Source: Phytophthora hibernalis (Eukaryota > Oomycota > Peronosporomycetes > Peronosporales > Peronosporaceae). Taken from it: a DNA stretch of 64,000 nucleotides. Every line of letters begins with the position of its first letter. The stretch's first letter is position 1. A program made the position numbers and the translations under genes. The notes beneath the pieces were generated by a model. The model saw only the letters and a program-made list of their open reading frames with translations. It was not told the origin of the DNA and ran no database searches. Of this stretch, positions 45,747-56,887 are shown piece by piece. The DNA lies in contig JAAKBF010000269.1 in the NCBI GenBank assembly GCA_012656075.1, positions 248,001 to 312,000 on the forward strand, read 5' to 3'.

Positions 45747-48470
45747 ATGATGAACAGTAGTCAGCTGGCAGGGACCCGCGAACAACAGAGATTTACTACA
45801 AAAATGGAGCAATCGACGCTACATCGGTTTTTTGGATCAATTACACAGCAGGACAACGACATACAACAGCAAGGAGCTTTTAGACGCCATGGCAGGCTGA
45901 TTAGGAAGCAGAGAGCGCAACAGGTGCGGAGAACAGCAGAACAACGAGCGAGGCAGCACAAGGACGACAAGACGATAGGGATTTCGACGGTAAACGTACG
46001 AGGATTGGCCATGCATATCCAGAACATGGCGCCTAAGTTACAAGGACTGAAAGAAACACATGAAAGGGGACACCGCGATATAGTCTTCCTTCAGGAGACA
46101 CACTTGCACGAAGACGAGCACGAAGCAGCCCAGGAACAACACGCAGCCCAGTGCTTCAAACGTACAGTCGCTGATACCTTATCGTACTGGGCGTCGGGGA
46201 CCCAACGGCGAGCTGGCGTGGCTATTTTGATAAACCCTTATGGAGCAGTGCGAGGAGCACTGGACGGAACACCTGCTCATGATCACAGGGACGGTTGGAG
46301 GCAAGGTTTTCTCTTCATCAATGTGTACGCGCCATCCAATGGAGTGTGCAGAGTCAAGTTTTTCCAGACATTGCAGAGCATCAAATTTCCTGATGACGCT
46401 GAAATTGTCTGTGAAGGGACTTTAACTGTGTCCTGGATCAGCAGGTGGATAGAATTGGAGGAGATAGTACAGATGATGTTGGAGCAAAGGACCTTCGACA
46501 ATTTGTGGATATGTGGGGACTAGTGGATGCGGGTTGGTACACTAAGCCATCGCGAAGGACAGCACAAGAGGTGAGACGATTTGCTGAAGAGTACCACACG
46601 CACCGGCACACGGCGGCGTCGGGCGAAGTGGGAACGTCGCGGATAGATCGGTGGTACGTAGTGCCACAAGCGCGAAACACAGTAAGAGGAATCGTTACCT
46701 CAGAGTCGCCATTCCACGCGGATCATAGGGAAGTGTTATTGGAGCTACACCCACCTACGGGTGCGATTAGATTGAAGAAGCGCCAGAAAGTCTACCCACC
46801 GCGAAAGTACGTGACAGCAGCGATGAATGACCTCACACGGACCCGTCTCAAGGAACTTGCTGGAAAGATGGAAACCATGGCGCCCAACTCGATGGCAGGA
46901 GCCTGGGATCGCTTCAAGACCTCCCTCAAAACGGAAATGGGTAGGGCCAAGAAGCACGCGAGTCAACGGATGACCACAACTTACCGGCAGAAGATCAAGA
47001 GGATCAAGAAACAGCTCGCGAAAGCAGGCTTCACTGGTACGGACCAGGACGAGCGGCGAAAAGAACTGCTGGCAAAGATGCAAAGCATGCAGGACGAACG
47101 TAGAAACTTACGACGGCGAGGGCTGATTGCTAAGAATGCCTGGAGCTCCAACTCGAGCACCAAACATTTTTTCAACCGTGTCAGTACTGAATTTGGAGTC
47201 AACATACTCCCAGCCCTCACACCCACCTCAGCGGAGTCGCTTATGCCAGCACACGCCAAGGCTGACATACTAGCTGAAAGTTGGGAACCTATCTTCAACG
47301 GGGAGGCAACAGCGAAGGCGGGAATGGCAGATTATATAGACAAATTGGCGCCCAAGTGGCCGACGGTGGACATGAGCGAAGTGGATGATGATATTACGGA
47401 ACAGGAAGTAGCAGAGGCCATTAAGCACTACAAAAGGACAAAGCCTGCGGCCCAGACGACCTGAGCAACGAGTGGTACAGAGACCATAGCCAAGACCTGG
47501 TGCCGATACTGACTCGGCTTTACAATGACTGTATGCAGCGATGGATTCACACCGACATCATTTGCAGAAGCATACATTTTCAGTATTAGCAAGGGCGGGA
47601 ACGTCCACAACCCGCTCAATTGTAGGCCCATAGCCCTGCTCAATACGGACTACAAGGTCTTTACGAGGATCCTGGCCTGGAGGGTGCGTCGGCATTTGCC
47701 CAAGCCAGTGCACCAGACCCAATATGGATTCGTTCCAGGTCGTACGATCCATGAAGCCATCGACTTATACGAAGCGGTCAAACGCAGATGCAGGCAGACA
47801 AGCAGGTACAAGGAGGCTCAGGTGTTAATGCTGGACTTCCAGAAAGCTTACGACTCCTTGGATCGCGAATTTTTGTTACGAGTACTGGCGAAGAAGGGAT
47901 TCCCACCGAAATTCTGCAAGATGGTGGAAGCGATACACGCGAATACAACAGTGAAATTCATGGCAAATGGGACGCTATCTGGGCCGGTACGAGTCACGCG
48001 GGGGATCTGGCAGGGCTGCCCGCTGGCTCCGATCTTATTCATCTTGGCAGTGGACCTGCTTTACGATGAGGTGGAGGCAGACGCCACCTTTCGTGGCATT
48101 GATATGGAGTCGACCGATGCGGGCTGGAAGGCGCAGGTAGGGGGCTATGCAGACGACACAGCCCTATACATCGAACACTGCAACATGCAAGCGGCAGCTA
48201 TCCTGGCCGTTCAACGTTTTTCTGGTGCGTCGGGATTGCTGCTTAACGTCCAGAAATCAGTGGCGATTAACTTGGGTCAAGGCTCAGTCAGGGTCACTCA
48301 CCCCAATGGCGCACCTCATGCGGAGGCACAAAAGGGTCATGATCACATCAGAGCGACTGATCACACCGGGACAAGTGAAACGGATACACGGGTGGAGGAA
48401 GTGGAGAGTGCCAGGTACCTGGGGCATATCGCCGGCACGGAGGATACAACAGAGGAGGCGTGGAACAGGA
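45747..48470 (+). pseudogene. LINE ORF2: APE endonuclease and reverse transcriptase
   Basis: Endonuclease domain: ISTVNVRGLAMHIQNMAPKL, DIVFLQETHLHED (catalytic Glu in QETH), RAGVAILINPYG, INVYAPSNG, then after a frame change near 46420 SRIDRWYVV and ESPFHADHREVLLEL (final His). RT domain from 47525: GGNVHNPLNCRPIALLNTDY, VHQTQYGFVPGRTIHEAIDL, LMLDFQKAYDSLDREFLL (catalytic Asp), GIWQGCPLAPILFILAVDLL, and VGGYADDTALYIEH (YADD). Such proteins nick target DNA and prime reverse transcription there. Two main frame breaks (about 46420 and 47460-47520); otherwise well preserved. Confidence 0.85.
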
Positions 48471-48495
48471 GGCTTGGACGCCGGCTCCGAGGCCT

Positions 48496-48940
48496 TGGGC
48501 TCTTGATCGTCGTCCTCCGAGCTCTCCGAAGACTCGCTCCGAGCAAGTGGCTAAACATCGGGCTGCTCTCGAGGCTTCCGACCAAGCCTCGGTCGGTGCC
48601 GTTTCTCCACAGGTCCAAGCTCTCGAAGCTCAGGTTGCGAGCTTGAAGCGGGCGAACTCTATTCCGCGTCGCCACGCTGCTCTCCACGAGCTCGATGTCG
48701 ACACGTTGGTGCTTGCTTCTGCTGGTACGTTCCACTCGTCACTTATCGTTTCTTCCTACACCTTCAGTCTTCTAAGTTCTTTTAACCCTCGTTCAGGTAT
48801 CACTGCGGATAACATCGACTGGGAGTTGCTCGGACTTTCTCCTCCGAGCATCACATCGAAACGTGGGGTCGAAGCCTCGGCCGTGGTCGCGCGAGCCGCC
48901 CAGAGCCCCACAATGTGGTCATGGTCGGCGATGGCAGTGT
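48496..48940 (+). pseudogene. Gag-like ORF, C-terminal half with intron (LTR element)
   Basis: Reads EQVAKHRAALEASDQASVGA, VQALEAQVASLKRANS, HAALHELDVDTLVLASA, then a 72-bp intron (48725-48796), then GITADNIDWELLGLSPPSIT. It is the fuller relative of the stub at 2400-2760 with the same intron position. It faces away from the N-terminal half on the other strand, and its left edge cuts the LINE RT gene. Confidence 0.65.
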
Positions 48941-48958
48941 TGGCTTGGCGTAGTTGTG

Positions 48959-49860
48959 CTACCGCCTGGCGTGCTCGTCCTTGAGAGCGATGTACGACTG
49001 ATGGAGGCTATCCAGAGAGTCACGAGTACGACTCTCGTCGCTGGTGGCTTGCATGCTGAAACGCTCGAACTGCTCGCGTTTTCGCGTCTCTGCATGGAGA
49101 CGGTCCTCGGTGTCGGCAAGCCGAGCCTTGAGCTCTGCCACCTCGTTACGCAGGTCGACGATGAGCTCAGCCTCACCCGGTGGAAGTGGGGCGGGAGCCA
49201 CAGCGGCATTCAGCACCTCACCGAGGTCTGTGACTTGCTCCATCCGGCTGCCAAGCGATAAATCGACTCGCCGAGACGCTGACGAGCCACACCAACCACG
49301 AGCTGACCCAATTGGAGGAGACGCTGCTCGTCTAGAGCAGATACCGAAGGCTCGGTCGAAGCAACGGGAGTAGGAGTGACGCCGGAGGTGTCGGTCTGAC
49401 ACCCTACCGAGACAAGACGAGTGTCTCCAGCTCCCAAGGGCCCGGAGGCCGCCGCGGAATTGCCGTGAAGCAGGAATTCCTGGACTGGCGAGGCGTCGGT
49501 CGATGAAGGAGGCGTAGGAAGTGGCGACCCCTCGGGTGCACCGCCGTCAGTCGGCGGAGGATCATCGGGACGTTGTGGAGTCGGCACCGAAGACTCGGCA
49601 GTGCTAGGGACGTCAGCAGGAGCATCATTAGGCTCTGGTGATCGCGCCTGTGGTATTGAAGGAAGATGGAACGAAGAGTCAGAAAGAGTGCAAGATGCCG
49701 AGGTGATGAAGGTGGAGCAGCCTACCTCATCATTCGGAGCGATGGCACAGAGAGCTGCCTCGGTGGCGTCGCTGAGAAGACGCGACGGATGGACCATGGT
49801 GCGAAGATAGGCACCATGACGCACACTAGTGGTGGAAGTTTGCGTCGAGGCGGGGGCAGA
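48959..49860 (-). pseudogene. Gag-like ORF, N-terminal half (LTR element)
   Basis: Minus strand from the LTR: a Ser/Pro/Thr-rich start (STEPSVSALDEQRLLQLGQL, LVVGVARQRLGESIYRLAAG), a frame change near 49260, then a coiled coil (EAELIVDLRNEVAELKARLA, DTEDRLHAETRKREQFERF, SLDSLHQSYIALKDEHARR). It stops at 48959, next to the inverted C-terminal half. Leading out of an LTR, this is the best evidence for the sense of this LTR family. It shows no pol, so the family may be non-autonomous. Confidence 0.6.
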
Positions 49861-49911
49861 TGTGGTGTTGGGTTTTGGGGACGCTCGGTCGCCAGTCGGC
49901 AAGGTTGCCCT

Positions 49912-50748
49912 TGCTGAAGGAAAGTGACCGGCATGCCCTGATTGGCGGATTACATTCCCCGCGCCACAGTGACCACGATAGTTTAGTGACCGAGGCCTCG
50001 GTCGGGTATAATAAACTCCCGGTCGAGGGTACGAACCGTCGTTTGTACCCATTTCAGTTTCGTACCCTCGATCTTATAAAGCCGGGTACGGGATCACATA
50101 CTGGGATCTGTTCACACTGGGTATTTGTATTTACGTATAGAACTAGCTATAGGATTGACCACAGAGGGTCTCAGAGCCATAGATCAACAAAAATAAATCA
50201 GCAGTCTCCCCCAAGTCACCAAGGGTCAAGTCCGTCTTCGGTAAGTCTAGCTAGCTTATCTTAGGGTCTGGATACGCTCGGCTTGTGGGATGCTGGTCAG
50301 CGAGCCTAAGGTACATTGAACCGAGGGTTTGTTGCTGGTCAGTCCAAGAGATTAGAGTGGCCGAGTGGTGGGAGCGACGAGAAGCGTCGTTCACCAATAT
50401 TATAGTGGGACCGAGTGTTCCATACATATTTTACTACCCGCCGAGGTCTTACCTCGGCAAACCCGTATTAGGCTTGACAGCCGGTACCCTTCCTTCTGAG
50501 GAACTTCGGGGTTCGCGCGAAAGCGCAATATTGCATACTAGCCCTCGCTCGTGGCTAGTGGTGCAGGTTATTGGGTTGGCCTAATACAACCTAGGTGTAC
50601 AGAGGGTTCACATCCAACCCGGCGTAAGGGATCGTTCCTGGTCTTCAGGTTTGATCCAACGCTCGTTGACCTGACGAGGAGAAGCGAGTGTTGTTGGTGC
50701 GACTCATAGCATTTGGTAGTGAGAATTTCTGCGTGATCCTACACGACA
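49912..50748 (-). repeat. LTR copy B (837 bp)
   Basis: On the minus strand it runs TGTCGTGTAGGATC... to CCTTCAGCA, with TG..CA ends, and is the inverse of LTR A at 16993-17831, 33 kb away. The gag-like ORF lies directly beyond its inner end on the minus strand. Flanking pentamers GCCCT and TATTG differ, so no target duplication. A/T-rich TATA-like sequence lies near 50010. Confidence 0.8.
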
Positions 50749-51608
50749 TATTGCAGGCAGGTGCGTTCTAGGAGAGTAGATCAATAACAACAACAAATCA
50801 ATTCAAAAGATATTAACTTGCTGGTTCCAAGGCTTTTTCACGACTGAGCTCCTACTCGAGCTCGGGGTGTGTCGTGCGGCCGCCCCTCCTACTTCCTGAC
50901 TTACCGATCTGTTGGCATCCTGCCGTGCCACCGCGACACCCCTACTGCGTCGTCCTTGTCCTTGTCCTTGTCTTTGCCCTCCTCCACGGCCATGCCTTCC
51001 GTCCTTGCAGCGCCGCAACGCCGTCGCTCCTCACTCTTCCGCGCCGCCTGTCGCCATTCGAAATATGGGGGCCCTGGTTCCACCAATCCCAGGGTCACAC
51101 CAAACAGAACCAAACACTATGGTTGCGTCACCGACCGACCATCCCTCCGTAACTGCGACAGGGCAGCCAGCTCATCCTCCCGTTGCTGCTCGACACGAAG
51201 TTGAGCAGCAATCCAGTCAAGCCTGATTGCTTCCGAACCAAGACGGGTGTCACCGTTCTGACTCGGGACACAAACAATAATGCAATTTCTGTATTAGAGC
51301 TCAACGCCGCTACCTTTAGTGAAGCCAACATATTCACATCACATGTTTCTGTTTGCACTCACAAACACGATCCGCTCAAAATTCGCCGACAGCATATAAG
51401 TACGGCACAAGTTTGTATTGCGAAAAAAGTCGTGGGTTCACGTTTGATCGACAACTTGAAAACTGTATGAACTTACTTTTGTAAATTGTATTGCAAATTT
51501 TGTCCAATTTCGTATTAACTTATATTGTTTCTGAAAATCCCAATAATCAGAAAAAAACTGATTTTAGTGATATTGAATTTTTTCCTGAATTAATCCACTT
51601 GATTGGAC
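50749..51608. other. Spacer; no recognisable gene
   Basis: Contains a pyrimidine-rich short repeat (CTTGTC units near 50955-50972) and AT-rich sequence near 51470-51600. No protein recognised on either strand. Confidence 0.4.
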
Positions 51609-52889
51609 ATGGCTGCATCTCCTCTGGAAGAACCTTACTTTTCCGCCCCAAAGTTGAGGACAGTCAAGCCGAGTGACTACTCATTCGAGGTGGTGCAGTC
51701 GCTCAATAAGAGCGCACCGAGTAGTGGAGCCAAGTACATTGTGCTCATGATGTTCACTACGTTAGGATATCTCTTCGCTGATGTGGCAGCCGATGCTGTC
51801 GTGGTGGAGTACGCTCAACGTGAGCCGGAGGATACGCGAGGGCGCACCCAGACGGCGATTTATACTGTGCGAACGTTGTTTAATGTGGTTGCACAAGTTA
51901 TCACGGGCTTTGGACTGAGCTCGCCCGACTACGGCGGAAGTTTTGAGTTTGGAATTTCCTTCCCGGACACAATGCTGCTTTTGGCGATCTTCTGTCTGCC
52001 TGTTATCCCGATGACGTGGATGTTTGTGCGTGAAGAGGTTGTGAAGGAACGCCCGACGTTCAAGAAGTATATTGGCGACTTGTGGGGTGCTATTCAGAAT
52101 CGTGCAGTGTACCAGGTGATCGCCTACAGTTTCTTGTCGGGTGTGTTCAGCGGCTTCACGTACGTGGCTCAGGACCCAATGACGTCGTACTGGGTACACG
52201 CAACCAGTTTTAATCTTAGTTTGAGCAGCATCTTTGGCAGCTTCGTGACGGTGGTCACACTCACTCTAACGGGCAAATATGGTCTACATTGGAATTGGCG
52301 GACGATGCAAGTTGTCACCATGGTTAGTGTGATCGCGCTCGACGCCATGTGCACCATGCTCGTAACGTGGGATATTGTGCGCAAGCAGTGGTTTTGGCTG
52401 GGTGTGCCGATCGTCGAGGCTGTACCGGACGCCGTGGGATTCATCATCTCGACGTACGTGGTGGTGGAACTTGCAGGTCACGGCACTGAAGGAGCAATCT
52501 ACGGTCTGTTGACGACAGTAAGCAATTTGGGCGGGCCTTTTGCCCTCACTTTGACGAAGAACGTCAATGCAGCCTTCAAGGTCTACAACGAAGATATTCT
52601 GAACGATACGCTGGAGGTCCGCCGCGACGTGACTATTACCATTCTGATCTCGTACGTTATGAAGCTGCTAGCACTGCTCTTCCTCCCGTTGCTGCCTCGG
52701 CAGAAGGCTGAAGCTCAGGCTCTGAAGAGATCGGGAGGCAGTAGTCGACGCATGGGTGCGTTTACAATCTCGTATCTGGCGTTTGCACTCGTGTGGGCGA
52801 TTTTGACCAACCTGCTGGGCATCTTCGAGAGCACGCGATGCTGGGTAATCACTGGGAGTGCAAGGAGTAAATCAAGAAACTCTCAAGTA
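51609..52889 (+). pseudogene. Partial inverted copy of the folate-biopterin transporter gene
   Basis: Nearly identical to 60215-61499 read on the opposite strand. It starts inside the gene at the codons MAASPLEEPYFS and so lacks the first about 200 residues and the first membrane helices. Only scattered differences are seen: FSAPKL against FSTPKL, ILTNLLG against IMTNLLG, and one missing base near 52857 that replaces the normal end with an unrelated tail. The match extends about 30 bp past the stop codon (to CTCTCAAGTATG), with no poly(A), so it looks like a DNA-level duplication, not a retrocopy. Recent by its identity. It probably makes no working transporter. Confidence 0.9.
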
Positions 52890-54063
52890 TGTGTATTAAT
52901 AATTTTAATTAAAAGGTGAACGGTGAATCTTACTACCGGTACAGGTACCTCTATCACACCCTGCCAAATTGTTTACCTTGACACATTTTGAGGGTATACT
53001 ACTGGAATACTATACCGTATACTATTTGGTAGACCCCGTTACATTTGTGGTATTAATTAATAATTGTTAAAAAAATTGCCCCTGTTCATAAAGTTCTTCT
53101 TGTTCGCCGAGAAGCGTGTCCCATGGCCGACGTGGCGAATGCTCGGCCGGCAGTGCAGGACGATCGCAGCGATCCAAGATATTGACACGCAGCCGCGTCA
53201 GAAAGAAGCCAAAACAAGAAGCCAAACACACGTGACGATGGCCCGTTTTTAGCGAGATTCGGGGCTCTTCTTATGCCGGCGTCAATTGTTGCTTCGTCGT
53301 TTACCTCTCCCCGAACTTCAACACGCTTGCAGACAACATCGCGCTGAAGGCGGAGCTGGCTCACAACGATCCTACCCGACAGGCAGTGTACGCCAAGAGT
53401 TCTCCACACGATGCCCGTACGCCCGGGCAACGTAAGGGCTGTCATGCGCGCTCGTGTAGCGGCGCTTTCGGAAGACATACCGCTGAGCTGGTCCACCAGC
53501 GACAAGCGAGTGTACAAGAGCATTGTGTGAAACACTATTAATACACTACGCATCGGGCAGCCACCATTTTCTTTTCGGGTGCGACAGCAAGACGGGAGGG
53601 TTTACCGACCAAAACGAACTTCCCCGGGAGCGGCTTGCCTAGAGGCCATATCCTTTCCAGCGCTTCAGTGCCGCTCGCATGTATACTTTTATATTCAGAT
53701 CATGGCGTTCGTGCGCCACTTTCAGTGCCAAAGCGTTTTTCTGAAGTTGAAGGTGTCGTCAGTGCAAATCTTCAGAATTGAAGCAGCACGATTAATGGCA
53801 AATAAGAAGCGCGCGCTTCAACTTGGCTCATCTTTTGTTCAAATGAGTTTCCAACCGCGCGTCTGATTGGCCGATCCGAGTTTAACACCTTGGATCGTCC
53901 ATACGCGAGCCCACGATAACGTCGCATCGGGCTCCGGCTGAAAGTCTCAGAGCTCCTATGGCTTCGCACATGTATCAGCGGAGATACGCGCGTTGTGGCT
54001 GCAATGTCCTGGACGTGCCCCATGGGCCTGTCGGACGCAGACACCGCGGGGTCGGCAGACTAA
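52890..54063. other. 1.2-kb spacer; weak coding-like patches only
   Basis: A plus-strand patch near 53270-53520 (LSPNFNTLADNIALKAELAH) reads like protein but has no start, family or support. AT-rich near 53040. I do not call a gene. Confidence 0.4.
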
Positions 54064-54079
54064 GCTCATTCCCCAACTT
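54064..54079 (+). promoter_or_regulatory. Oomycete core promoter (Inr-type) of the GH81 gene
   Basis: GCTCATTCCCCAACTT matches the oomycete core GCTCATTYYNCAWTTT at 15 of 16 positions. It lies 66 bp upstream of the ATG at 54145, the usual place for the transcription start. Confidence 0.7.
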
Positions 54080-54144
54080 GCCCTGCCCTGGACGCCCGCT
54101 CACAACGACCAACTTCTAGCGCCCGCACCACTGGAGCCACCGAC

Positions 54145-56534
54145 ATGTTGCCTTCGAGTCCGAGACCCCATCGCAGTGGTGAGGCGCACCCACTGCTCAA
54201 CTCGCACGACGCCGTCCCGCTCACCCAGCAGCAGTCGACTGCGAGCGCCCGCGTCAACCGCTGGAGCGTGCTCGCCATCATCTCGACGCTGCTTTTCACA
54301 GCCGCAGCTTTCGGCATCTTTCACCCCGGAGCGTCCACGCTGCGGAGCGTGAATACAATAATGCCCGACGCCAAGTTCGACTTGTTCACGCCCATCTTCA
54401 ACGCAGAAGCCCCTCCCCAGAACCTCTTCAACCACACCGACGCGCACAAGACGCTCCTGCCGCCCAAGTTCCTGGCCCCCGGTCTCGTGGGCTCACGGCC
54501 TATCCCGACCAACGACTGGTGGGGCAACATGATCGGCGCCACAGTCGGCGAGAAAACCGATGTCGTCCAGCCCGTGTGGACCAACCCGTACAGCGTGACC
54601 CCTTGCATCGCCATGGAGCCCTACGGCCTGACCATGAACTACCCGTACACGACGCGCGAATTCGGAGGCGGTCTGACCGGCAACGGTGACGCCGAGATGT
54701 ATTACCTGCACGGCCAAGTGCCTGAGTTTACCTTCTCTGCTACCGAGTTCTCCGACTCGTCCCACCCGAATTTCGAGGTGTTCGACTGGGATGACCTGAG
54801 CGTGCAGCTCCGCTTCATGTCCCGTGAAGACAACGCGAAGAAGATCGAGGTGACTCTCGCAAGCGGCATGGCATTCGTCACTGCTCGGTACACTGCGCTG
54901 ACGCCGCGCTTTCAGACGGCGTACAATATTTCGACTATCAACGGCTTGGACGCAACGGAGACCGTCAGTCTTCCTCTTACCAACAGCCGCTTCGTGCTGG
55001 AATTCAACAACGGTGCAACCTGGACGCTGTACTTCTCCTCTCCGGTCACGCTGCACTTTGATGGCCACTCCGTGCTCGACATGAAGCGCCCATTCACTGG
55101 CATTGCTCGGGTTGCGCTGATCCCCGATGCCTCTGCGCAAGAGCAGAGCGTATTCGACAAGACGGCTGCTTGCGTCCTCGACGGTGGCCGCGTTGAAGCC
55201 CACAACGAAGACGCCTACGCGTATATGTGGAAGACCAGCGGCGACTGTGATAACGGTCTGCTGCACTACGCCCAAGTCCACCACATCGACACGCTGGATC
55301 GCAGATACGCTGTGGAAGCTGAAGGAGTAGCTGCTCACTCCACGACGCGCGGACTGATGCAGGGGTGGTGACCAAGACTACGCCTCCCGAGTGGCGTCTT
55401 GTGGAAACGGTGGACTTCCCTGTGGACTTCTACCCACCGCGGAAACCCGATGCCAGCGAAGTCGAGACGTACAAGATTAAGAAGACACTCATCGCCGATA
55501 TCGAGTCTGAGTGGTCGATCGCCCTGGGACAGAGCTACTACTTTAATGGCAAGGCTGCGCAGAAGTACGCGTCAATGTGTCTGATGGCCGGAGACGCCTC
55601 CATCGTCGGCAAAGACGACACCACGCTGCTGCCGCACTGCATCAAGAAGTTGGAGAGCCTGCTCACGCCGTTCTTAAACAATACGTGGACCAACGCGCTC
55701 AACTACGACACGATATACCGCGGCGTGGTGAGCTCGCAGGGCTTCACGCTCCACGACCCTAACGTCGACTTTGGCAACACCATGTACAACGACCACCACT
55801 ACCATTACGGCTACTGGGTGGTCACCGTCGCTATCATCAACAAACTGGACCCGACTTGGTCAAAGCTGCCCGAGTTAAACCGCATGGCTGGTTTCTTGGT
55901 GCGCGACGTCGCCAACCCGTCGGACGCGGACCCGTACTTCCCCAAGTTCCGCAGCCTTGACTGGTTCCGTGGCCACTCGTACTCACATGGCATCACGGCG
56001 CTGGGAGATGGCAAGGATGAGGAGAGCACGTCCGAGGACATGAACTTTTACTACGGCATGGCGCTGCTGGGCAAGGCCACAGGCGACGTCCACCTTGAAA
56101 CTGTTGGCAAGCTCATGGTCAAGCTCAACGCACGTGCGATCCAGACGTACTTCCTTATCGAGGACGGCAACCGCGCTCACCCGGACCGCTACCGTGACAA
56201 CAAGGTCATGGGAATCCTCTTCGACAACAAGGTCACTTACGCGACGTGGTTCAGCGGTGAGAAGTACGCGATCCACGGCATTCAAATGCTCCCAGTCACG
56301 GCCGTCACCGAGTTTGTGCGCACGCACGACTTCGTCTCGCAGGAATGGGATCAAGTGTTGTCGCGCGAGCCGATCGTCCAGAACGACGAGCAGACCAACC
56401 CGTGGCTCTCGCTTCTCTACATGAACTACGCCACCGTCAACAAGGCGTTCGCGCTTGAAAAGCTGCGCAATGTCACGATGGATGATGGGCTCTCCCGCTC
56501 CTGGGCGCTGTACATTGCAGCCACCCGGCCGTAG
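54145..56534 (+). CDS. Membrane-anchored GH81 endo-beta-1,3-glucanase
   Basis: Starts MLPSSPRPHRSGEAHPLL; a short cytosolic tail and one membrane helix (WSVLAIISTLLFTAAAFGIF, residues about 40-60) make it a type II membrane protein or cleavable-anchor enzyme. GH81 features follow: PIPTNDWWGNMIGA, PYGLTMNYPYT, then in the C-terminal half TMYNDHHYHYGYWVV, SLDWFRGHSYSHGI and DEESTSEDMNFYYGMAL, which carries the catalytic glutamates. These enzymes hydrolyse beta-1,3-glucan, the main oomycete wall and storage polymer, so wall remodelling is likely. A G is apparently lost in the GGGG run at 55362-55365, breaking the frame after GLMQG; the remainder to 56534 is intact. No other disruption. Confidence 0.9.
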
Positions 56535-56887
56535 ATATGAGGGCACTGCAAACGAAAGCACTGCCTTGTAGAGTACCAAGTTGAACTAAGCTTACTCAGT
56601 AAATAGAAAACCAATACACCATACTCGCAACGTTGGCCTTCTCTAGGAATCGGGAGAACAACTTTTCGCTTGAAGATGCATATTGATAAAACCATAACCA
56701 TTTATGGCTTCCCAGACTTTTATCAATATTCATTGGTGTACATTCGATTTCGCCACCATTCTACATGTATAGTAGAGTAAGCAACATTTGGACACACGCA
56801 GACGCTGGCGGTTTGTGAATTGGTTTATATGGCTGGGTCTGGCACAACATCAGTGTGATCAAGCTGTTATGCCGTTAGTAATTTTCC
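56535..56887. other. Intergenic space between convergent genes
   Basis: The GH81 (plus) and ankyrin-U-box (minus) genes end here. AT-rich stretches near 56570-56720 could hold polyadenylation signals for both; nothing more specific is visible. Confidence 0.5.

Larger units (their letters stand above)
41740..48495 (+). mobile_element. Non-LTR retrotransposon (LINE), 3-prime truncated and rearranged
   Basis: Two coding regions on the plus strand: ORF1 (about 41790-45180) with a nucleic-acid-binding cysteine motif, and ORF2 (45747-48470) with an APE-type endonuclease followed by a YADD reverse transcriptase. The 3-prime end, including any poly(A), is lost where gag-like sequence of an LTR element begins at about 48.5 kb. 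ORF1 holds an inverted internal segment. Confidence 0.85.

Noticed and set aside
51762..52481. Open frames on the minus strand across the transporter copy, also present across the full gene at 60.6-61.3 kb
   Set aside because: They are exact shadows of the transporter coding frame, duplicated with it; no independent coding features.
53086..53553. Minus-strand 155-residue open frame in the 53-kb spacer
   Set aside because: No family, promoter or splice support, and an equally plausible plus-strand patch overlaps it.
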